Shown here piece by piece: positions 35,437 through 46,964 of a stretch of DNA of 64,000 nt. This DNA comes from Trema orientale (Eukaryota; Streptophyta; Magnoliopsida; Rosales; Cannabaceae). The position numbers and the translations under genes are program-made. The stretch's first letter is position 1. Each line of letters opens with the position of its first letter. The stretch spans positions 325,056 through 389,055 of the forward strand of contig JXTC01000106.1 of the NCBI GenBank assembly GCA_002914845.1, written 5' to 3'. The notes below the pieces were generated by a model. The model was not told where the DNA came from, made no database searches, and saw only the letters and a list, made by a program, of their open reading frames with translations.

Positions 35437-36990
35437 TCATTGACTTCGCCAACGTCTCCACCAAGATAAAAGAGCATTTTTCGGTTTTTTCGGTGGTGTG
35501 ATAAGGTTGAGCATAGTTTGTTTCTCATTCGGACTCAATGGAACACTTCTGATAAGGTTTAGAGCCATGATATGAACGTTAGTCTTTTCTCTGTACCACT
35601 GGTAAGTCCATATTGCTACACCAGCACCAAAGAGTAGAGCCTATTACAAAACCAAACGGGACAAAATTATTATAGATTTCAAATAGTAAGGAAGTTCTTG
35701 TAAGTTTGCAAAAGATGAGCCCTTCAACAGACCGGTGATAGAAAAACGACAGTAGTCTTGAAATCAAATCCATCAAGGTTTGGCTCATATAGTACAGCAT
35801 CACCAAAATCATCTTCAAGCTTTTTAAATATCTCATTGTCTGTTTTACCAGAACGAATCTCGTCGCGGATTAACTGCCAAAACATTGAAACATCAGTGTT
35901 AAGGAATTCGGATATTCTTACCAAAAGGATAATTAGAGCAAAAAGAAAACAGAACCGGAAAAACTCTACCCAATCAGTAAGTAAAGAAGAACAAAGCTTA
36001 TCCCAAAACACTCCCAACTGACATGAAAAGGCAACGACGAGCGGCGGTGCGAGGAAGACGATGACGGTAGTGCGAGGGAGACGATGACGGCGGCGACGAG
36101 TGGCAGTGCAAGGACGACGATGAAGGCGGCACGAGCTGAATACCGACGAGTGAGGAAGGAGTGCAAGGAAGGGCTGAAGATAGGGTGGGTCTTTTGTCGG
36201 GTGTTAAGGAAAAACAGTCTCTTGATAATTTGTCCCACCATTTTGTTTGGGATTAATAATCCTACAAGACATAGGATTATTTTGGGTCAATGGACTAGTT
36301 ATCCAGTCAACTTTTGTCCACAAACATGGGAACGGGATTAATTATCCTAATCCCAATCCCATGCGCCAAACGGGCCCTAAGATCTCTAGAATACTTTCTT
36401 GAGCTATTGGACTTGGGGATAAGCATAAAACAAAGACAAGCAAAAGCAGGAGGGCGGCAGGTGCTTCTTAGGACACTCCAACATTCAGTAGAATAACTTT
36501 TTTTGTCTCATAATAGCAGGCCCCGCACCTTCTCAATGGTGCAAACTGACGTGGTAATTATAATTATCTAGTTAAAAAATGCAAGTACATTGTGAAATAT
36601 GAAACTTCATCTACTAACGTTTAAAGGTTTTGTGCACTATCATTCATAAAGAACCAAGTTTATAATTTAAGTCAAGCTTTGATTTAGGTTGCCTTCAAAT
36701 ACAACAGAATGGGTACTCCATTCGGGTTTAACCGAAATTAGATGCAGAAAAGAACGTGCTGTGCCTTTACGTTTCCTTAAAATTTTAATAGAAATGCTAG
36801 TGAAACTTGCATTAAGTAAAACCGAAGAGGGACTTCAAAAGTATACCTTTCTGAGCAGAATGGCAATATCTGCTTGCGAATCTTCAATGGACTGACTCCC
36901 ACACTCGGTGCACCGGACATTGTGACTGATGTTCCTAGCTCGAGCTTCAACCAACTGCGTCTTCTTCACTTCATCCCCGCCGTTCTCCAT
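35437..36990 (-). CDS. CCMH: Cytochrome c-type biogenesis protein CcmH (mitochondrial)
   Basis: CcmH works in cytochrome c maturation at the mitochondrial inner membrane, where its CxxC pair helps keep the apocytochrome haem-binding cysteines reduced. Three coding exons, 36847-36990, 35733-35873 and 35437-35640, all join in phase 0 with GT-AG sites (489 nt, 162 aa; the Arabidopsis protein is about 159). The redox motif is in ISHNVRCTECGSQSIEDS (about residues 20-37), followed by ADIAILLRKLIRDEIRSGKT, a hydrophobic anchor around residues 95-112 (FLSPALLFGAGVAIW), and a basic end (SWWRRWRSQ). The plant protein lacks the long C-terminal part found in some bacteria. ATG 36988-36990 opens the family N-terminus. 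A TATA box (37493-37501) and a donor-like aaagtgtaag near 37370 suggest a 5'-UTR intron. Confidence 0.95.
36232..36380. mobile_element. Short MITE-like insertion in CCMH intron 1
   Basis: The left end tttgtttgggattaataatc and the reverse complement of the right end (gggcccgtttggcgcatggg, then attaggataattaatccc) form imperfect inverted ends rich in gggatta. It is non-coding. The GC-rich gacgacgatgac stretch next to it (36025-36135) may belong to the same or another insertion. Confidence 0.35.
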
Positions 36991-37492
36991 TTTTATAAAT
37001 ACCCCTTTTCAATTTCTACAAAATTTTCAGAAACCCACGTGTAATTTCACAAAGAGTTGCAAAAACTTTTACCATTCAAGAACTAGCAAATAGTTTAGCT
37101 TCACTGAAGCATTTCATCAAACAACTGGGGTGCATAACAAAAACCCATTCGACGAAATGGAAATAAAAGCAGAAAGAGACGGCACTCAATGCCTTAGCTA
37201 GCTTAGAAGTTCATAGAACCAAAATCAGTAAATTTTTCAAACAATTAAATCTCCATCAGACTTTCTTCATTTCAATGAAATTTGGTACAGTGAGACTAAT
37301 TCAGTCACTAAAAAACCAGTGAATACAAAAACCGCTTACTCAAAGCAATTAGATGAATGCGTATTCTTACACTTTAGTGGTTCGGAAAGATTCGAAGCTG
37401 AGGTTTTGTGTGAAAAACCTTGGCCTTGGCTGCCGATTGCCGAAGCCTTAAATGAAAGCTGAAATCCCAGAAAATATTAGAAAAACGACCCA

Positions 37493-37501
37493 CCTTTTAT
37501 A
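37493..37501 (-). promoter_or_regulatory. TATA box of CCMH
   Basis: TATAAAAGG on the minus strand, about 500 bp before the ATG. The sequence between fits a short leader exon plus a 5'-UTR intron. Confidence 0.5.
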
Positions 37502-38894
37502 ACACGTCTGAAAATGACGAATGAAAATTATGTCCTTATTCATCGGGAGCATTTCTTGTCGTTTTACAACGTATATGTCGTCTCCTTTCTCTTTTTCTCT
37601 CTTATTCCTTTTATTTTAATTTTCCAGACCAAAAAACACAAACAAAAAGTTCCTAGTCTATATAAAATGATAAATACCTCTATTCTCCATAGCTGTGCTC
37701 ATTGAGTGTCGCTAGAACAGTACTATACTAACATCTTATCTAATATGATTAAAGGTTAAACTTTTAAAGATGCGAAAAACAAAAATTATCGATACTTTAA
37801 GAGGAAGAAGTGGCAAGTGCAAAAATTAACCACAATAATTACTGGTCATATAAGCCATTTCACCAAAAGATACTAGATGTTGATTAATCAGTAAAGTTAG
37901 GATATATAAAATATATACGTACAATGATATGATATGTTTCTAACAACTTATAAAATCATGAAGTAAAACCATATCATGTAACTACCGATTGTTAAAACCT
38001 GAAATGAAAGTTATAATCCAAGAAAGATTCTTTTCTTTCTTTTTTTTTTTTTTTTAAATCACTGTCGTTTTACAACTTGTCTATCGTCTCTTTTCTTTTT
38101 CTTTCTTTTTTTTTTCGAAAAAAGGGCAAAAAAACAAAAAATCATTTTCAATATTACAATGCAGTGTCGTTTTCAATTTTACAATGCCGCGTCGTTTTTG
38201 TTTATTGTTCATTTTGTAACGTTGTTGTCGTTTTTCTCGTTTTGCCGTCGTTTCTTGTTATTGCCGTTTTTAAACATTTATTTCGTTTTCAGTGTTCTTG
38301 TCGTTGACGTATTATTCCCGTTTGGTATTTGCGAACTTAAGTTGGGGACAGGTTTTCTCCAGAAAGGATTACAAATGTCCTCTTTATTTCCAATTAACAA
38401 CTCTACCAATATTTTGGTATTGAGAAAACCTGCAGAAATTAGTTTTTTAATCCTTATTTTCGGGTAGGCTGCTTCCTTGCCATCATCCAAGAAAATTGTT
38501 GTCAAGTGCAGGTATGATGCTATGTTGCAAATTGCAATCCATGCTTTTGAACGTATTGGTTCTTTCATTTTATTAGTAGTTGCATCTATAAACTTCAATA
38601 CATTATGTAACATCAACGTGCTCACAAAATACTCAACAGAAGAATTACTCCAACAATATTCATAGGCCTCCAGTGTGAGCGCTCGATGATCGAATTGTTC
38701 CCATATTCTTTAGCGAGAGCATCGTTTAGCCAAGCTGATAAAACTTCTGAGCTCGAGTTTTGGCAGAGCATATGAAATTTAGGAATCAGCATTCAGCGCA
38801 GTACTTTCATGGTCATTATCATATTAGTCAATCCATAAGAAAAGAAAATTATGTACAAGGCCTCAAAATGCAAACATGACAAAATGAGTACCTT
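37502..38894. other. Spacer between CCMH and the sugar transporter
   Basis: Mostly AT-rich. At 38062-38290 the motif gtcgtttt recurs at least six times. Minus-strand sequence near 38894 is the transporter's 3' untranslated region. No additional gene is supported. Confidence 0.45.
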
Positions 38895-41800
38895 TTACTC
38901 CGGTGGAACAAGTGCTATTTCGATTTCTTGGAGAGTTTTTCCTTTTGTTTCCACCACATTTCTCTTCACAAAAATAACTGCCACAAAACAAAAGGTGGCA
39001 AAGATGGAATACAGATATTGTGCCCCAATCTGCTCCAACAACCGCAAGAAAAATAGACCAACGAAGAAATTTATCACCTGTTAACGGCACTAATCAATGT
39101 CAGCGAGTCAAAGAAGAATAACAAACAATCAAACGTTAGTCAGTGAAAATAAATAAAATCCAATTCAAGTTTTCAAAATTTGGAGGAGCAATCATGAGAA
39201 GCAAGTGGCCANATCAACCATGATCAATCTCTACTAGTAAATTCTGGTGATCCTACTTTGACAAGTAGTCATTAAGAAATAAGAAGCAACATGTCTGTAT
39301 TTCTCGAGTTCATAAATAGTTATTCAGCAGTTTTGGTCGCTTCAATAGATTTAATCTGTGTACTTAAACTAGAAGCAAGAACCACACACTAGAAATTCAT
39401 ATCGCGAATGACCATATCAAAAAAAATTACCCAATGCACAGCCATGCAAATTGCCATTGCCTTAGCCCGAATCCGACCAGGAAATATTTCAGAAAGGAGG
39501 AGACTAGGGACTGGACCAGCACCGAGAGAAAACATTAGGACGAATCTGCATTGCACATTTCTTGTTTAGCCATATAGCAGTAACATAACAAAAGCATCTG
39601 AGCTTATAAAGATGGAACTATTTAGATGCCATGATCAAGCAACTATGCCTTTCCTTCCTTTAGATTTTTCATATGCTTCGTCTCTGTATTGAAAGTTCCA
39701 GTAGATAAACCACTTACAGAAGCATGCCCCCAACAGATAGGTACAATGGCCCAGATCCTGATGCTAAAGAACTGGCTGCAATCACTTGAAGGCTCAATGA
39801 CACTGCCTAAAATGAAACGCATTTAGAGAACATGTCATTTGTAGGTCTATGTCCATTATTCAAGACAGACTCTTATTTTCTTTTAGAGCTTACCATGCCA
39901 GAAAAACTCCCGAGAAGGAGCAACTTTCTTCCAAGTTTATCCATCAATGTCATCGCAATTACCGATCCTGAAGTAGCACAAAAACTAAGGACTACAGACA
40001 TACATTCTTTTATCTCGCAGAGAAGCATTGTAAGAGGAGTAAAGCTATACCCGATAAATTTGCGATTCCTATACATATGTTTGCAAGATCCGATGGTATC
40101 CCAAAGCTTTTAAACACAGTAGAAGAGAAGTAGAATACAGCGTTAATGCCAGATAGCTGTTGCAAAGCAAAAAGGGCAGACCCCAAGAAAACCACTGCAA
40201 AATATGGAAATGATAAGGTAATTATTTAGAGGGAACCATCCGGATGTCATAAGCTAAACAATATATAATCACAGAATTGATACCTTTGAAATGACGACCA
40301 TGGAGTAGCTCTGAGAATTTAACTGTATCTGATTCGTCCCCTCTATCAGACCTGGACAATTCTGCGATTGCAGATTTAACATGTACTCCTCCTAAAAGCC
40401 TTTCAAATTCAGCTTCAGCTTCAGTACCTCTTCCTTTCTGAATTAAGTCAGATACATCTATATAAGCATCTCACTTGAAAAAACACGTTCAGTGGGTGAA
40501 ATGAAAATATATGAATGTCTTATGAATTTTTTTTGGGCATCTGATGGTAAGATGGCGATGCAAATTACTCCGATAATGAAGAGAACATATGTCAAGTCCA
40601 AACACAATAAACTCGCCAACTTTTAACTAGATTGATTTTAAGCGCATGATAGTATATACTATATATGACCTTGAAAAGCCAATGAGGACTCTCCGCACAA
40701 AACTCCATGAGAAAAGCAAGTGCTGCAGCAGGCACAGCAGATACCCAAAAACAAACACGCCACCTGAGCACATCATCATGTTTATTGGAAACTTTTCAGT
40801 AGTTGTTGGAGAAAATAAACTTATTAACTGAGTAAGTAGAATGGACCACGTTCAAAATAATTGTTCTATATTTTGATAGATCTTTTCAACGTACTTACCA
40901 ACCCCCGATTTCCTTGGCCGGGAGTCCGATAAAAAGAGACCCCATAAGCCCAAGACATGTTGCGATTTGTGTGAAGCTACCAAAAGTACCTCTTATAAAG
41001 GCGGGCGAAATCTGTTCAGGTTGGAAGAAGCATAAGACAAACAATAAGCTTGAAACAAACAAAGTTACAAAGAAGATTTGGAATTTTTCAATTATTTTTG
41101 AAAAACATCAATGTGCATACTTCTGCTACATAGAGAGCAGCAACAGGTGGACCGATGCCCATTCCAGCTCCAACTAATAATCTCCCAAGAAGCATACCCC
41201 ACAGACTTTTAGTTGTTGCACTGCAAGGTTATTTGAACACTTCCGTAAATCTCTTGCAAAGTTTAAAAATTACGACGTAAAAAACATGTTATATGTAAGT
41301 AGTCTCTGATGAAGACAAAATATAGTAAGTGTAATTTATTCAAAAATAATGAAGTCAGATACATGGAGTCATTTATTTCATGTACAGTAGTTATCCAAGT
41401 AATTCCTGGTAATATGCCTTTTCCTCCGATTTTTCTAATCCTGATAGTAAGAGTCATAAATAAACAACAAAAAGAAAAAGAATTCCTACCTAGAGCAGTG
41501 CTAACTCATAGAAAAAAGCATGTAACACCAAAATATAGAAATCTCTGAAAATAAAGCTGACAAGTAGAACTTTGTTGATCTCTTTTTGCTCTTGGTAAAT
41601 CAGTTTTGTTTCAACAAGTGCTAGAGTAGCAAGTCCACTGTTACACCGTTTCCAGTTCACACTGAATGGAGGTAACATTCAATACATAAATAGTCTCGAA
41701 ATGAAAACCCTGGACTTTGTAACTAAACACCTTGAAGGAGCACGATTGAGTAAGCAACATTGTTTGATTGCATTTTCACTAAACAAACATCTTTCAACAA

Positions 41801-42930
41801 AATAATTTCTAATGCTAAAAAATTGTGCAGATCTGAAAAAGAATAGAATAGTTATTGGTTGAAAATATTGCAGACCTCATTGATGCACCAATTATCATCG
41901 GCAATGCACAGAGCTGGAATGCTCTTCGACGCCCAACTCCATCTGCAAGCCAGCCACTAAATAGAGATCCAACAAAAGCACCTCCTAAACATGTACTCAC
42001 CACTAGACCTACATCAACATAAGAAAAGAGAATTATAAAATATCCATTGAGAAGAAAAGAAAAAGATAAATTTTAGTGCGTGGAGTGCACAAAGCCAAGA
42101 TTGATTGGAACAGCGATGAAATAAAATACCTTCAGCTAAAGTACTTCCACTAAAGTCAAGATCCACAGAAATACTCTCTAGTGTCTCATTGACCACCCTG
42201 CATTGACAAAAGTAACAGAGCAAATATGTTAAGCACGAATTCCCGAACCATAAGAGTAAAAAGGAACAAATAAGGATTTGGTATATACCCGAGATGGTAT
42301 CCAAACAAGAAAGAAGAAATCGCAGCGATAAGCATATGCGGTAAAGAGCGCCTCCATGAAGGGTTCCCAATATCTTTGCCATTGAGTAAACGTACTAAAG
42401 TCCATATATGAAACCAACACGAGTGTCAGATCAGTAGCATTAGTGTAATAGAAGCTAATATATATTCCGGTTAAAACTACGGCTACTTCTTTTTACTCTT
42501 ACATAAGCAGATACAACAATATTTAAGAAAATTTGAACTACAATGTCCTATTTAAGTTTTCACTAAGTTGTAAATAGTCCCGAAATGATCTTTATTTGCT
42601 CATAACAAGTCACGTTGTTGACATAGGAAGGTGGATTTCAAGGCATTGCACTAGAAATCAATAAAGTCAAAATTGTCAATACCCAGATTGTAAATAAAGG
42701 CCAAAACTACTATTCTTCCCTCACACAAGTCACAAGTCACAACCATGGCACATTATGCCATAACTAGAAACACAAAATCCCAACAAAAAATTACACATTA
42801 GAGACTCAAATTGATGATCAAGCAATTAAAGAGTAGTACCAGAAGTTTCTTCATTTTCAAAAGCATTAATATGGTCCCTCGCCGGCCCACGCTTGTACGT
42901 CGAAACTGCGTCGTTGTGACGCCCCCTCAT
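38895..42930 (-). CDS. SGB1: SGB1-type hexose transporter (plastidic glucose transporter family)
   Basis: A twelve-helix sugar porter of the major facilitator superfamily that moves hexoses with protons; Arabidopsis SGB1 acts at the Golgi, and close relatives are annotated as plastidic. Thirteen coding exons join in phase: 42840-42930, 42289-42394, 42130-42197, 41876-42008, 41121-41220, 40899-41011, 40670-40763, 40284-40437, 40051-40194, 39894-39967, 39718-39806, 39431-39545, 38895-39077 (1464 nt, 487 aa; Arabidopsis about 495). Motifs: MRGRH start, NPSWRRSLPH, VVNETLESIS, the MFS signature ADGVGRRRAF, LFALQQLSGINAVFYFSS, DKLGRK, GAGPVPSLLLSEIFPGRIRA, and VVETKGKTLQEIE near the end. The ATG-bearing exon is preceded by an acceptor (ttttttgcag, start 42981) and a 5'-UTR exon ends at the donor at 43409. 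It differs from canonical plastidic transporters by having no long transit peptide. Confidence 0.95.
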
Positions 42931-43364
42931 ATCAATGTTATGAAGCCCTCCAAACTCCGCAAGAGGGTACTCTACGGCCGGCTGCAAAAAAACCAGCCAA
43001 TCACTTAACCAATCAATAGTTACTCAATTCTAAATCAACATCCCTTACTTCCCCCTCCTTCTAAGCTAAATTTCACCCGGTTCATTATATACATTTGTAT
43101 ACATACATATATGTTTACATATACGTATTTGTGAACGTAAAAACGATGGAACTTAGGACAATAGTTGTTGAGTAATTAGCAAAATAAACAGATATATCAG
43201 CAGAAGCCGCTTCGGAAATCAAAATTGGCTGCACTAAAAACTCACCATCTTCTTCTAAAATGAAGGCATAAAATCAAAAGAGCGTTTGTTCACCAGATAC
43301 TAAATTATCAACTCATCAAATTTCAAAAACATATATATATATATATATATATATATAAACATAA

Positions 43365-43405
<41 letters not shown>

Positions 43406-43409
43406 TACC
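42931..43409 (-). other. 5'-UTR and leader intron of the SGB1-type gene
   Basis: The leader intron runs from the donor acaag|gtacat (43408) to the acceptor ending at 42982. It contains an (AT)n run (43329-43357) followed by a (GA)n run (43369-43402) that begins only a few bases from the splice donor. Length changes in the GA run could touch splicing; that is inference. Confidence 0.65.
43329..43402. repeat. (AT)n and (GA)n microsatellites
   Basis: About fourteen AT units, a short spacer, then about sixteen GA units, all inside the 5'-UTR intron. Confidence 0.95.
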
Positions 43410-43719
43410 TTGTTTAAATGCAGAGATAGAAGACGATCGGATTGAATTGAATCCGAGAAAGAGACTGAAGAAGAAATGAAGCGGCAAAAGAGAGTCGGTG
43501 GATATGCTAAAATGCGCCGCAGGGAGTCACTCTCGCTGTTAATGGCGCTAACGTGCGCTTTCGAACTGAAGAAGAAGAAGAAGAAGACAAGGAAATCTGA
43601 GGGATGAGTGAGAAAACCTTTTCTCTCTTGTTATCGTAATGCAGACAGAGATTTTTAGAGAGAGAGAGAGAAAGAAAGAAAAGTCATGTATATACGAGTG
43701 ATGATGAGATACTATATAA

Positions 43720-44038
43720 TGATAATCACATGGCGTTTACTCTTCCTCAATTAAAATCTTTTTTTTCCTATGCACAGAGCAGAAAACTGGTTTACTAAGC
43801 TAGAGGACGAAGAGAGTACTAGAAGAGTTCTCATCTGCCCCCTCAGAGACCGACACCTGTCCCCCGTGATCGTTGGTCTGTGGCATGATCAGGTGTTTTG
43901 CAGGGTTACAATTCGCTCCAATTAGATACAGACACGCAGTTGTTACCTTTTGCGGCTCAAACTTCAAAAGATCTCTTTTGTTATTATCGGCCCACTTCTT
44001 CTTCCCGCTAATTTAGACTTTTCAATTTTATTTTTTTT
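43720..44038. other. Upstream region of the SGB1-type gene
   Basis: It contains a TATA-like tatatag on the minus strand near 43711-43717, which would place the transcription start near 43680. No gene is seen before the MULE-like element. Confidence 0.4.
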
Positions 44039-44559
44039 GGGTTATTGCCACATTTGGTCTCTTGACTATGTAAGATGCGACGATTTGGTCCTTTGGTTTC
44101 AATTTTGGTAATTAAGTCCCTTAACTAAGGGATTAGTAGCAATTAAGTCTAAATTGGAAACTGGCGTTAATTTCTTCACAGAATTGTCACGTGCAAGGCA
44201 TGTGAGAATTATAAAAAAAAATTAAAAATCCAAAAACAAAGAGAAATCATTACTAGAATAAGAAGAGGAAGATAAATATGAGATAATGACAACAACTAAA
44301 CCTTAAGTATGATAAAAGATTATATTTTCCCTAAATTTATTTTTGACGATGGGCTTTTAATTTTCCTTCTTGAGGGTGTTTACTTCCGTGAACTAACCCC
44401 CTGTGATCAAGAGCTAGCGAAAAGAAAAATTCAATCTAATAGTGTGGATCTCAATTCTGCTGCAATAATTTGATTTTCTTTATTTGAAAAATCTCAGTAT
44501 GATGAATATTCTTACCTTTTTAATAATTCTTTTTTTTTGGCGTTGGTGTTATTTTGCAG

Positions 44560-44646
44560 GAACCTCCTCCATCAAAATCATCTCCATGCATGAAGGATGG
44601 TGAGATTGATTTAGTTGATGCAGATTTTAATAGCCTATTGCAATAG
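44560..44646 (+). other. Exon-like fragment inside the MULE-like element
   Basis: After a good acceptor (ggtgttattttgcag) the sequence reads EPPPSKSSPCMKDGEIDLV... to a TAG at 44644-44646, 28 codons in all. It has coding character but I do not recognise the source gene. It could be a host gene piece captured by the element (Pack-MULE style) or chance. Confidence 0.35.
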
Positions 44647-44698
44647 ATAGAATGAAATTAAAATTGGGCCTATGTGTGCTTTTACCGATGCGGAAAAC

Positions 44699-45058
44699 GG
44701 CCCCATTTGTTTCGCCTATTTGAATGTGTGTATTTGAATGAAAATTGTGGAATGGGTTATAATTGGAATGGAAGACATTTGAATGGAAAAAATAGTGGAA
44801 TGGGTTATAATTAGAATGGGAGTATTGGAATGGACCATTCAAAAACATCTCTTCCCCTCCATTCTCATCCAAGACACAAAAATCCATTCAAATAGTTGAT
44901 GTGACTGATGAACCATTTGAATGGAAAAACTAAATTGTTGAAACAAACACTCATTCCAAAAGACCATTTGAATGGAAAATTTAGAGTTGTTGAAACAAAC
45001 ACACATTCAAATGGATTTTCCATTCCAATGGAATGGAATGGGCGAACCAAACGGCCCC
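44699..45058. mobile_element. MITE-like element, copy 2, nested in the MULE-like element
   Basis: 360 bp with ends ggccccatttgtttcgcc and gggcgaaccaaacggcccc, which pair as an 18-bp inverted repeat with four mismatches. It is the same family as 1157-1516 and less decayed. Because it interrupts the MULE interior, it inserted later. Confidence 0.75.
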
Positions 45059-45936
45059 TTGCCTTCGATAAAAATAATAACAAATTAATAAAGAAATACA
45101 AAGGTATTAACAATCGTGGAGGAATACAAAAATGGAACCTAAGAGGGTGAAAGCTATTACTACTACTTTAAATTAGCTGAATCCAAGACTCCTTAAGCAT
45201 GCTTGTTTTGTAGTGCTTGGTTTGCTTTTACTTTGAATTTTTCAACTGATTTTTTGGATTTGGAATTTCTTCCTTTTCTGGGTTTTCCGAAGAACTGAAG
45301 AACACTTTTTTTTTTTTTTTTATTTTCTATAGATCTCACATGCTTTGCAGCAATTCTGTGAAGAAATTAACGTCAGTTTCCAATTTGGACTTAATTGCTG
45401 CTAATCCCTTAGTTAAGGGACTTAATTGCCAAAAGTGAAACCATAGGGACCAAATCACCACATTGTACATAGTCAAGGGACCAAATGTGCCAATAACCTA
45501 GTTTTTTTCAAGCTATTAACTTTCTTTTTTCTTTTCAGAATAAATAATAAGCTATTAACTTTCTTTTTCACTTTTACTCCCTAGAAGCATGCTTTTTTGT
45601 TTTATTATTTGGGTTGTTGACTTGATAATGATTTATTATGTTATTAAAATAAGAGATATTTTACTAGATTCAAGTATTCTCCTTTTTTTTTTAAAAAAAA
45701 AAAAAAGCATTAAATAGCAAGACGTGAAAATATTGTGTCATAGCATTCCTTATTGTACCTTAGTGGAGAAGAGTACTTACGCCTCTCTTTTGATTGAGAT
45801 GTGTCTCTAACAATAACTTGTTATAATTATAAAAATATGACTATTTTTAATAAGATTCACATGTTAAATAGTGAAAGATAAAAACAATGATAAAGAGAGT
45901 GTAAGTATCCAAATATAATAGTCAATAAAAGGAAGA

Positions 45937-46951
45937 TTTACATGTCTATGGCACCTTAAAATTCCAACAAAAGTGAAAATTTTTGTATGGAGACTTTTTC
46001 ATAATATTCTCCCTACCAGAGCCGCGCTAAAAGCCCGTCATCTTGACCTATGTGCTTTGTGTCCTTGGTGTCAATCAGAAAATGAGCATGGTCTTCATAC
46101 CCTATGGAGCTGTGAAAGGGTGGCTTGAATCTGGACAATATCTTCTTTTTGGCCTTTTCTCTCAAGTTTTCAAGGCTGCTCTACTTCTAGCCTTTTACTC
46201 TATACTTGTAAAATCGTTCCTTAGGATGACTTAGCAATCTTTTGTATGCTGTTATGGAAAATCTGGTCAGCTAGGAATAAATTTACTTTTGAAAACTGTT
46301 ATACAGCTAATTCGATGATCCTAGAAGAAGCATCAAAGTTCTTGTTTGAGTTTTAAGAGTGCCATAAAATCGACTCCTACCCCCCTCCTAGTTGACCAAC
46401 CATGGACATGAGATGGAAACCCCCAGATACAAGTACTTTAAAACTCAATACTGATGCCGCTTTTATAGATGGGATTAATGCAGTTGGAATTAGTGTGATT
46501 GTTCGTGATTAACAAAGGAAAGGTGTGGGGTTGTGCTGCTCTTAAAATAGCAAAAGTTTGTTCTCCTCATATTGTTGAGCTTTTAGCTATTAAGGAAGAA
46601 CTCAAGTTTGCAATGGCCAATGGCTTTGTTATCAGAGTTTCTGAGTGTGATGCTTCTAATGCTATTAGAGCACTTTAATCCAACTCATCGTTAGGCTTTG
46701 AAGAAACTTTAATTTGTGATATTTGGGACCTTATTTCCTTTGTTGGTAATTGTCAGTGTCGTTATTTCCCCAGACTTGAGAATATGGTTGTTTATTCACT
46801 TGCCAAGCTATCTCTTAGATCCACAATAGGTCAAATTTGGTTGGATGACTATCCAGTTTGTATTTCTAATATAATTTAGGCAGATCTTGCCTTTTCTTAA
46901 TCTAAATTCCAACCTTTTCCTCAAAAAAAAAAAAAAATAAATAAATAAATA
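45937..46951 (+). mobile_element. 5'-truncated LINE remnant
   Basis: The 13-mer aataaaaggaaga flanks it (45924-45936 and 46952-46964), and it ends in a poly(A)/TAAA tail (46923-46951). The body holds the end of an L1-type ORF2: the zinc-binding block KVKIFVWRLFHNILPTRAAL...CALCPWCQSENEH, then an RNase H-like region (LKLNTDAAFIDG, VELLAIKEELKFA, ENMVVYSLAKLS). Several stops and frame changes interrupt it, and the endonuclease and main RT are missing, as expected for an aborted reverse transcription. Confidence 0.85.
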
Positions 46952-46964
46952 AATAAAAGGAAGA

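Larger units (their letters stand above)
44039..45498. mobile_element. Long-TIR MULE-like non-autonomous element
   Basis: The arms 44039-44208 and 45337-45498 are reverse complements over about 160 bp (ggttattgccacatttggtc at the left, ...ccaaatgtgccaataacc at the right). Long inverted repeats of this kind are typical of Mutator-like elements. No transposase is encoded. The flanks are T-rich (ttttttttg and tagtttttt), so a 9-bp duplication cannot be confirmed. The interior carries an exon-like fragment (44560-44646) and a separate MITE (44699-45058), which accounts for a quarter of its length. Confidence 0.75.

Noticed and set aside
35966-36241. 91-codon minus ORF with hydrophobic and Ser-rich parts
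   Set aside because: It falls inside CCMH intron 1, in a GC-rich repeat-like stretch beside a MITE; no splice or family support.
41309-41548. 79-codon ORF in the transporter region
   Set aside because: It lies within the intron between exons 4 and 5 of the SGB1-type gene and shows no recognisable domain.
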